From the NCBI GenBank assembly GCA_036850595.1, contig CM072159.1:8889016-8953015 (forward strand): a DNA stretch of 64,000 bases, in the 5' to 3' direction. This stretch comes from Rhyacichthys aspro. Lineage: Eukaryota; Chordata; Actinopteri; Gobiiformes; Rhyacichthyidae. How positions within the stretch are numbered: the first letter of the stretch is position 1; each line of letters starts with the position of its first letter. The notes under the pieces are model-generated. The model was given only the letters and a program-made list of their open reading frames with translations, was not told the DNA's origin and made no database searches. Position numbers and translations under genes: made by a program. Positions 13,496-24,300 of this stretch are shown piece by piece.

Positions 13496-16491
13496 TTTTA
13501 TTTATTTTTTTGTTTAAAAGCCAAAATATATATATAAAAAAGCTATTAACAGCTTGAATTTGCGGTTAAGGGGTGCTGGAGGAACCTGGATTAGCCCGGA
13601 TTCCGCTACATTCAGACTTTGGGTTGGTAAGATGTGGCGGGAAAAAGTCTTATGTAACGTTCAACACCAATGACAGAAAGTTTATGTTTCTGCTTTGTGT
13701 GTACGTGAACTTTTGAACTTCAGATAAATCAGCAGCAGAACAAAGCAGTACAGTGTTGGCTAGGACCACAGACCCTTTAGCTGGAGTTTGTCCTCAAGAG
13801 GTTTCTCACTGAATGGGAGGGATTTACAAAGAGAGACTGTGTGAGCTGAGTAAAAACATGATACAACAATCATAAACACAGTTGAAAGTCATATTTGGAA
13901 ACCCATTGTGTGGAGATGTACAGCTGTTTTCTTCTCTGAACACATCCTGAGTCTAATTTATGGAGTTGGTTCTGGTAGTGGACTGCTTTATGATTAATGT
14001 TGGACACAAATCTTAAAGTCAATGACCTGGCAGCGTTTTTCACCTGACTTCACACATGTTTCCAGGATATTTTCCATTTGGACAAAAACACAACGTTGCC
14101 AGGTTAAATCTTTCACTGGCAGCTCTTCACATAGAGCTCATTTTATAAAAGTCTGTCTCTCTCCACAGTAGGGTTGTGCCGATGGACGATGCCAGTGTCA
14201 AGATGTTTAGCTGGCCTGATTCACTACACTCGCTATCTTCGAAGCGTGTCCCCCTTGCTTCTATCGCATAAGGGTATGCTCCTATTCTGTCCTCCCATGT
14301 GATTGGCTGCATGTATACCCATCCAAATATAGTCCCGCCCCTGCCCATGGCTGAAGATTCAGCTCCCTGTCAAGAGCCAGCTCTTCTCGTTTGCTACAAA
14401 GGATTGGCTCCTAGAGCCGGCTCGTTCGTGAACAACACATCACTAGAATAACACTTGAGGGGGTTTCACAGTTGCCTATGTGTTTCTGTGTACTTGATTT
14501 CCATCAGTCAAACACCTCAGGCTCGGACTGTACAAACATCTTCACTGCATTTTAATGATATGCGTGTGTGCACGCAAGTGTTTCTCTATAATACCCCGTG
14601 AATTTTGGCCATTGGAGTATAAGACATCTTTTGAAGCTATCAGAGTGTAATTTTGTGTAATTTACACGTTGAATCATACTGTGAAGATTAAATAAAATAA
14701 CGCAAATTCAGTCGTCTTTCTTGGCATGACGTAAAGCAGTATGTCATTCTACACAGTGCGCAAAATGAAGTGAGAGATGCAATGATAAACCTCGTGCTAT
14801 TTTTTGCGTATGTAAAAGTTGTTTTAAGGGTTTTATTTCATTCTAATTTAATCTTGACAATAAACAAATTTTACACAATTTAAACAAAGATTTATTGTGC
14901 AAAAAAACGGCAAACATATTACAGAAAATGTAACAGTTCAAGTACCCGCCTGTGCCCTAACACATCAGGTAAATCAGTGGTAACTTGATTACAGTAAAGA
15001 ATGATGTTCAAAAAGGGCGTGCCTGAAGTGTTGTGCACGTGAATACTGATGTTTGAACATCTGGGACTGATGGACACAGAGGAACAAAGGAACACATTGA
15101 GGAAAATGTTTTACTTCAGACTAGAGAGCGGCATGAAGCCCGTCAGCGTTCTGTAATGAAGATTTTCTTCGTCCCCAAGATGTTGATTTGGTCAACATCA
15201 CCCAAGCCAACACCGCACCCATTTGTACTTTTTTTGATCATCACTTCTCATAACTTTCAGTCTCAAGCTACACCATTGCACCTCATTGGACCTTACTGTG
15301 ACTCCTCTTGACCTATTTTCAGCACAAAAGAAAAACATAAATAAACAAAAGGGAAGCAAAGTGATCCCGAATGAACTGGCACTACATTTGTGTGATGTTT
15401 AATAATTTGGGAATTGGAATGGTCTGGCGCCAAACTCAGAGCTAGAGGTTTAAGATAAGAGCTAAACTGTGTTTTGATATACTGTAGTGAAATTAACCCA
15501 GATTTAATGTATCTTTTGTGTGAATTTTTATGGCTAGACACAACCCTTAGGCATCTCTGCTCTGAAAGATAACAGCAGACAAGCTTTACTCTAAGCCAGA
15601 CAAACTCAATGCCAATGATTGTATCCAACCTTTTTATACATTTGTTTTTTAGTAAAATTAGGTCTATGATGTTAATAAATAAAAATTGGCAAAATAAAGG
15701 CATGTTACACTGGAACAAAAGGAGGTACCATCTCATCTGTATATATATTGCATTTTCTTTACATATTTTCATTCCACAAAAGAAAATAATGTGTTTTTGT
15801 GTAAAATAAAAGATTTGTCATAAAATCATGGCATGGGAAAAATTGCGAGATAAGCCCCACGTACCTACAGTATTTACTTGGTAAAATGCAGTTTGAGCCT
15901 CTGCTCTAAGCTCACACATAGCATTTCCCAGAGACAATACTGAGCTTAAGGAGCAGAACAAACTCTAATAATCCTCATCCGCTGAGGATAGGACTCTCAG
16001 ACTGTAATCCAGGACAGGCTAATTATTGACCATTAGACTATTTTTAAACCCGTTTAGTGTCAGCGGGCTTTGTTTCAGTCTATCTTTGTTCTCTTCCCAT
16101 TGTTTTTATTTTTAACCCTCTAGTGCTAAGCTGCTAGAACCAGGAGAGTGATTTTAGCTCACAGATCATACCATCAGACAATTCATCAAATAAATGGACT
16201 GAAATGGACTGAAGTAAATCTTATGTCTACAGGCTTATCACATAAGTTTACAGTCAGAAGATAAGCTGGGTTTATGTATTTTTTAATATTTATTTTAATA
16301 GTTATAAAGGGATAAATGTTCCTACTGGATCCCTGGCTAAATGCCAGTACAATGTGATTGTACAGTTTAAGGGCAAATGTGCATTTTCAATAAAAAATAA
16401 GATTTGTTTTTTTTGTTATTCTTCAAAGCAGTGGCTTTAGATTTTGACATAATATTATTGACATAATATTGACATTGGCAAATATCAGCTA

Positions 16492-16559
<68 letters not shown>

Positions 16560-19500
16560 GATAAAAAATCATCTCACCATCCTACAACCTGGAACATAAT
16601 GACACCTCAGCTATTTGTTTAAGATGAAAATGTTTTGCTGGAGGTAGATTGTAAAAGAGCTTTCACACCTGCACTGTTTGGACGAAACAGAACCAAGGTC
16701 TGGTTTGTAGTGTGAATGCTTGTTAGCAATAGTTCAGACCAAAAGCAGGATGTCACAGCCAAATCAAACACACAAAGAAAATCGAACAGAGGAGGGAAAA
16801 GGGGTAAACTGACATTGGTTGGGGTTTAAAAATACACAAAACACAGCATCAGTCCCATAGTTAACTTTTAAAAAGTGAAGTGTAAAACTAAAAGTTACCA
16901 AATCTAACAAATACTATGTAATAATTTGTGAGTTCAAACAGCGGACTGTGGTGCAGTCTTTCAGGTGTGAAAAGAAAACAAAACTAAATGTGTGTGAAAA
17001 GCAGCTACTCAGTTTGGTTAATTTTGTAAATGAAATGCCAAACCGTGATCAGAAACATTAGTTAATGTTTCACTTAACGTTTACATCAAGAGTGCCATCT
17101 TGGAATGATGTTAATTCATCCCCCTCACAGCAGCAATATTAACTGATAACCTCCACCGAATGTTGCCACAGTGCTCTCTCAGATTCACCATTGCCGTTCT
17201 GTTCCTACACAAGACAAACTATCACTAACCTTTACAAAACCTCAGACAACTACTTCCTACAAATTCTACTGTATTTTCCTACAATCAGTACAATAATGCT
17301 GTGGCTCACTTAGCAAGGCTGTGGCCACAGTGCAGCTCCAATCTCAGCTGTGAACTTGAACAAGTGCATTTATATTTAATGAGGAGGCTTTTGACTGCAC
17401 CCTGAGTCCATCTGCTGTGAACTGGACATCAAGTGCCCCACCCTGAAATGTACAGAAAGCATTAGAATTTATAATGACATAAAATTAGCCCATGAATGTG
17501 ATTATCTAATGCAAGGCGGCAGGAAGACACTGCATCTTTCTAACAGCTGCAGTCTGATTTTATTACATTTATTCATTTCCTCTGTCTGTTTTAATCAGCT
17601 CATTCATGCTGCATATTGAGGGCACTTCATTCTTTAGACCGCTACACAACTTTCAATAATAAGAAATGATTTATGGCAACTGTAATATTCAAAACATTTT
17701 TTATATCTTACCAACAATTTCATGTAAATGTTAATGGATAGGGTTGCGTCAGGGCATCCAGCGTAAAAACATTGCCAAGCTAGTCATGCGGATCATTCCA
17801 CTGGGAAAAAGATGAAAGGCAAAAAAAAAAAAAAAAAAGCACTTCAGCAAGATGTCCAAATCAAATGAGCACACAACAGAACTCTGAATAACAGTTCCAT
17901 GTGGAGGGAATGTCTGTCCTGTCACTGGAGGGTCTCATGATACAAATTAACCAAACCCCTCCCCGATCCAGAGCCGACTGTTTCAGATGCTGTATGATAA
18001 ATGCATATTACAAATAAAGAGAATGGACTAGTGCCTTTGACCCACTTATTTCCTGCGCAGTTCAAGAATAGGAAGTCGATCCTTTTAGGTGTTACTTAAT
18101 CACTGTTTGGACTACAACTGCACTAATCCTCTGATCTCTGGGCCAACTGGCTGCAGAGATCAGAGTGAGGAGGAAATGCTTCTATACTACAGGCACATCA
18201 ACTATAACCAGGATCCACTTTATCACAAATCCATTGTGACTGTTTTTGCATTGTTCTCATCTTTCACTGACTTATGAAATATCCAAAGCTCGCTAAACAT
18301 TTATGACACAATTCAGAACAAAACATCCATCTGAGCTGATATTATGTAAACAATGCTGCTCCATCAGTATTTCCGTTAAACTACAGATCTTTTTTTTTTT
18401 TTTGCAGTGTTATTCAGTTAAGCAGATAATGACTCCATCTAGTGGTCCAAAGTATACTATACTCGCAAACAAAGCATTGCAAAAAGTCTGTCCCATTTTC
18501 CATATTTAAATGGACACAATGTTAGCAATTACACACATATTTCACATTGTTCGTCAATCTTATAAATAAATTTCAAAGAGTAAAACAATCATTATTACAT
18601 AACTACATGTAGAGTATATTAATGCAAAATATCACAGTGATTTGAGTGACCTGTCATTTTCTGTGCTCAATATTTTTTTTTTTTTTTTACCAAATCTAGG
18701 ACACTGCCAACAGATACAGACACCCAAACTGTCTTCCTATATTACACTCAAATAATTTTGTCTCACTTTGTGACACAACAAGGCCTCGCTTGATCCGTAT
18801 CATAAAAGAGTCTTCTTGATGAAAAGAGTCAAAAAGACACCACTTGTCTCAAGACAGTCACAAGACCTACATATTATACATTAGTAAACAAAAAACATGA
18901 GCTGAGATGAGATAAATGAGGACTGGCAGACATTTAAGCCTATTCATCTCTAGTTATGTCAAAGGCTTGGTTGGTATGCCTGATTAGATGATGAGAAATG
19001 TATTTCCACCAGTGTAATTCACAACCACCGCCCTGCTCATCATTACATCCTGCTGCTCTTCACTGTAGAGACAACAAGGAGACAGTTGAGAAAATGCCTC
19101 TTCACATGAGACTGAAATCATTTTGTTTTATTATCACATAAAATAAAGCATCTGCCAGATCTGTCAACAGTTTGACATGCAAAGCTTTTGGAAAAGATGC
19201 CCCCATGCCTCCAGAATGAAAAAAGCTAGCTCAGGTTGAGAAAATATCAGTGCTTTGGTTGAGGTTCGTAAATAAAAATCTAGTTAATATTAGAATTATA
19301 GCAATTTTAGCAGGTATTTACTAATTGCAATAGGATATTTCCAGTAACTAGCCAATCTTTCCTAATATGAAACTTGATTCAAACCTAATAACTAGTTATT
19401 AATTGACTTATTTATTGCTTAATACTGACAATTACATGATTTGAAATATTTATCTTTTCCTTGGTCACAATATACATTTAAAATTAAAATAATAAACTAT

Positions 19501-21389
19501 GGATAAAATATTCATTTTCTGGTTAGCTGCATTTGAGGTGCCATAGATAGATATTAACATGGAGAGTGGTAATGGCAGGCTTATGGACTAACTTACCTAT
19601 GGCTGAACGATATCAGGAAAACAACTGACCAAGCAATAACTATGTTCAATATAACCAAAAATAGAAGGCTGTGGAAACTAAGATTAAAGACTGAACTACG
19701 ACTAAACTGAACTATGGACCTATCCATGGTTAAAAATGGACAGGGGCTAAAACCAGGTCTAAACCAGGACTAAATGTGGGACTAACCCAGGTCTAAACCT
19801 GGACTGCACAGGGGCTAAATCCAGGCTGAAGTTTGGACTATCCTAGGTCTAACCTAGGACTGACCAAGGGCACCCAGGTCTAAACTAGGGCTGAACTAGT
19901 GCTTATTTTAGGAATAAACCACATTTGAACAAGAGCTAAAGCCAGAACTAAAATAGACCTATATTAAGGACAATATTACAACAATATATAAGATATATGC
20001 AACGCTACCCCTGACATTTAATGCAGCTCCCACTGTCTGTTGCAATATCTTGTGTGCTAAAATCAAGACAATACAATACATTTTTGGTTTAATATGCAGT
20101 CCATTGTCCATCATTTCTTACAAAGGTTTGCCAAAATTGTAAAAAACATAAGCAAACATGGATGCACTGAGAATGTGTATAATTTTAATAATATAGATTT
20201 CATTAATATTCAGACAAAAGTCCTATTTGCAGTTGTGGATTAGAAAACAACTTGTCATTTCTCATTTCATATGTCTTTGTCTGCCTGATTTGGTCCAATT
20301 TAAGAAAACCTAATTACATGAGCTCCTCGAGACAGTGACCTCCTTACTTCTTCTGCGGCATCCATCCATCCTCTCTCCTTCATTCCACACAGCTGAGGAA
20401 GAAACGTGCAGGGGAGTAGGAGCCAGCGTCCCCTCCCTTTTCCACGCTCCCCTCCCTGTTTGAGCTGCACTTTCCATTCAGCCACCATCATCCCCTGCCT
20501 CTGCCTCTGCCTGGATAAATACAGGGGAACAAACCACCTCGCGCTGACACCAATACTAATGCAACCTCAAATGCTTGTGTGGCATTAAAGATAAAACATG
20601 AAAAAAAACATTGTTAGAGTACGGGAAGTGCATTTGCCACCAGTTAGTACCTAGCAATAGACACCTCCCTTTAACAAAGACCACCAGCTCCACTTAGACA
20701 AATAGAAACCACACAATTACAAATGGATTTACAAAGATTTCCGCCAAACACCTGTCACAAAACCGCTTAAATTCCACTCCTGGCCTCGTAACATGCTAAC
20801 ATTGATTGTGATAGCTATCCATTGATTGAAGCTAATGTGTATTGACACGTTAATGGAGCAGGCTTGACAGAAAGGGACAAAGAAGCGGCTGCAAACTGGT
20901 TTAATTTAGCAAAAATGTAGCTCGAATGCTAGCCGTAAGCTTAGCATGTAGTATTCTCCTCACTTTGGGTTTAGGAACCGACAAGTGACAGCCCGCACCC
21001 CCCAAAACACGGGCCGCCACACCGGTCAGTCGCTTAAAGAGGACATTAAACCGGACAAAAGACCGTTACAACAAATTAAACGCAAACGTAAATGATTTAA
21101 CGTAACAACTTTGCTGTAGAACGTAGTATTGGCGCGAAAATAATGTAGAAAGTTAGGCGCGAGCTCAAATCCAAGATAGAAATTAAATGTCGGGTCATAT
21201 TAGATGTACGAATAACTCTTAAAGTAAAAAATGAATACCAAAAGAAAAAAAATGTTGTGTAATAAAGTGTTGTGGCGAATAAAACGTATATAGTTTCGAA
21301 AGTGAAGCTTTAAAGCAAATCAAGTGTAAAATGAGCCGTAAACTCACGGTAATGCGGGGAATGTTCTTCTTGCCCTGGTAACCAGACAT
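1303..21389 (-). CDS. dpysl2: Dihydropyrimidinase-related protein 2 (CRMP2), short isoform; 3' end off window
   Basis: Cytosolic neuronal phosphoprotein of the amidohydrolase (dihydropyrimidinase) fold. By family knowledge it is enzymatically inactive, binds tubulin heterodimers and promotes axon outgrowth downstream of semaphorin signalling. Thirteen exons were read; the product is 543 complete codons plus one base, against 572 aa in mammals, so only about 29 residues are missing off the left edge. Exon lengths 89, 185, 165, 62, 81, 69, 121, 157, 142, 171, 180 and 166 fit the CRMP gene structure, and all junctions keep frame with GT/AG sites. Residues such as VPEPGASL, KSCCDYSLH and ASLGTDGSHYWSKNWAK favour DPYSL2 over DPYSL3, DPYSL4 and CRMP1. 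Linkage to bnip3l and ppp2r2a supports this. Tail phospho-sites are kept: T510, T515, S519 and S523 (human T509, T514, S518, S522). Which teleost duplicate (2a or 2b) cannot be told. Confidence 0.95.
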
Positions 21390-24300
21390 GTCGGCGGATG
21401 GATGGGGATTACTGCAGCCTGTTGAGGTCAAACCGTCGCGGTGTTTTAAGAAAAAGCTGGTCCGCTGGAAGGAGTTATGGAAGTAAGGTCTGAAGCTAAC
21501 CGTAGAACCGAGTTGTGGGTTGTGTAGTGGCAGCGGCGGCGGTGGCAGCCTCCCGGTGTCCGATGCAGCAAAGCCGTGAGAAGGAGTCAGACACAAGAGA
21601 GCGGAGAGGCAGGGCGGAGGAGGAGGAGGGACCGCGGCTCAAACAGGGCTCGAGAGGAGAGACGCACGGCGCATGCGCAGAGCCTCGCCCTGCTCCTGCT
21701 ACTGCTGCTCCTGCTTCATTCATTGACAGCAAGTCTGACTAATGGCATCAATTGGAGTGATTTTTGGATTAGGGAAGGCAGGGAAGCAGCCTGAAACATC
21801 CAACCACTGTGGAAACGAAAAGCAAGCAGCCATCTTAACTGGCTACTGTTTTTCCATTGTTTGAAAGTCTTATAAATGTTGTAAGGTGCATTTTATTGGA
21901 TGTGACAGGAAACATGGTGTGTAGATAGGAGTAAAATCTTTGCATTTTCAACTTTATGTTATGCCCATATCAACTGGTCTGCTTGTTAATTGTCATTCTA
22001 GTCATTAGTAGGTATATGTCTCCAAGTATGTTTCATAAAAAGTGTTTTTAAATTGTTTACATAATTGTTTTGTATGCTTTATATATTTAGAAGGAGTCAT
22101 TGTTATTTAGTCTGGTGCAATTGGCAAACAAATGGAAGTCATTGCATATCTATGAGATACTTAGAGACTGTTAACTTTAATGGGCCTATTAAAAGTTTAT
22201 AAATATACAAATGCTCTTTCTGTAGCTACATTATGGCTGTAGACTCTTGCACATTTTGGCAGCAGACGTTATGCAGACTACAATACAATTTCAATGGACT
22301 AAAAAAGCATTATCAAAGATTTCTGCATAAACAAGATGATTTGGCAGGTGGGTGTGTGTGCTGTTGGTAAGTGGGCAGAGAACATTAGCAAATGTCTCAC
22401 TATTTAGCTACTTTATACAAACATTGAGGCTACACCAGCTAAAGGCTACAAGCTCATTTAAGACTGTTAAACTGAGATCTGTCTGAGGAGATTAGCATAT
22501 GCTTTATATTCAACATTTAGCCTTGTATGTATCTCTTCACACAATTTTACAAAAAACATGATACAAAAGATGATAAATCACACTCCTTAGAACATTTAGC
22601 ATGAAATGTGGCAAAACTACTACTATTGCAATCTAAATCTCATCAGCTGACTTTACCATTCAAACTGCAGAACGAAACAGAAGTGGAACATTAAGAAAAT
22701 CAGAACTCGTTGCTGTCGAAGGCACAGAATAAACAACGTGGGGTATGACTGATTTGAGCGATGTGGTAGAAGACAGGAGCACATGAGTGGGTCATGTTGC
22801 TGAGGCCAGGGATCAATATGAAACATGAAACTGAAGCTCACACCATCATCAGAGCTCTTAACAGCATCAGGAGAGCACAGTATTAACCAGAGGATACAGG
22901 CTTTATCCAATATTCAATACAACCACATAGTAAAGTCTTTGCCAGATACAAAACTGGTCATTACCTCATATGATTTAACACAGATTGTAACATGGCTGTA
23001 GTGAGCAATGAAGTCACCATGGTCTGGACCTTAGAATCATGTCAGTAAAACTTAGTGCATTTCAATGTATCAAGCTGGGATTAAGCAAAAATACACCAGT
23101 CGTAAGCATCCATTCTTCCACAGACTGGAGGCAGATTTTCGAGTTGCAAGTCACTCTGATGGAGCAGCTCCACCCACAGCTTTAAGACGCACAGGGGACA
23201 TTAAACGCACCGCTGCAGCAGGATCACAGCATGTTTAACAGCAGACTTACAGCAGGATGGGAGAGGGACTGCTTTCATGTTGTGTTCAGTGACATGTGTT
23301 TTGCCTCTGGACGCTCCATCTGTCTCTTGTATGTCACAGTCAAACAGAAGGAGAGGGATTTATTGATCTTTTATTGTCTTTACTGCACCCAGAGACCCAG
23401 GAGTTAATGGGTTAACACGATATTAGCATCAGCAAGGGTCAGAGGTCATTAAAATCAACCAGAAAAGGTACAAAAACAGAATTCAGGGTCAAGACAAACT
23501 CTGAATTCTTTTATTTCTAAGATTGTGATCTGTTGCTTGTTAGTTCTCTCTGAGATTCGACCCACAGACTCTATAAATGACATAACTTTAAGAATGCTTG
23601 TGATAACATGCCTTTGTCTTGTTTTGAGCATGTGCCTCTTCTCACTTTTTTACGCTAAAGAACACTAGTGTCCAAACATTTTTCAAGAAGGGCTAGATCT
23701 GATAACTGATAATGTGACAAAGGTACAAGGGCCAAGCTGGTTCAGTTCTCTGAGCTATAGTGCTGCAAATCAGGCAAATATTTCTAAACTCCTGCTTCTC
23801 AGGGCAAATATTTTACAGCATATTTGCACCCACCCAACTCTAAAATAAACCTGGGAATTTTGTAGCTTGCGTTTCAGGCCTGTGTTAAGAAGTTGCTTGA
23901 CTTTCAGTCTGGTGGTGCACTGACATGTTGTATTCATTCAGTCTGGAAGTGTCTTACTCAGCAACAGTCGGCAACACAACTAATAAATAAAAATAATGCC
24001 CTCACAATCCACATTTTTCCTTTTTATCTTCAGTCGCCATGGAAGAATTTAACTGAAAGATGTCCCAGCCAAAACCTTTATAACAGGATTGGTCACACAG
24101 TGGTCGAGCTTCAGAGTGGTGCTGCCAATTTGTGATGAAAAAAGAGGAACGTGCTGTAAATCTGTATGATTTATTAATGCTCTTTGACAGTGCTTGTGGG
24201 CCATAAACAGTAGGGCAGAATTTGGTAAGAGGAGCCCCTGTATGTCCCTATAAGGTTGAAAGTCATACATTTTTATTGTCATGTGACCTTACAAATTAAA

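Larger units (their letters stand above)
8969..21347 (-). other. dpysl2 intron 1 (12.4 kb)
   Basis: Large first intron of the short isoform. It holds a degenerate minisatellite (9535-9602; second locus 19675-19945), a perfect 174-bp palindrome (13028-13463), a hAT-like relic (14165-14447), a TA microsatellite (16497-16559) and a retroposon-tail fragment (17738-17812). No exon-like open frame with a recognisable product was found in the rest. Confidence 0.7.

Noticed and set aside
15293..15772. 159-codon minus-strand open frame in dpysl2 intron 1
   Set aside because: AT-rich, Ile/Leu/Lys/Ser-biased text with no recognisable domain and no splice or start support. Best explained as chance.
18429..18445. 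CTCF-like text (reverse ccactagatggagtc)
   Set aside because: The required GGC is GGA, so it is too weak to list as a site.
21390..21596. In-frame upstream extension of the short dpysl2 isoform
   Set aside because: The frame is open for about 69 codons, but its first codon is TTG, not ATG. The MSGYQGKK start matches the family.
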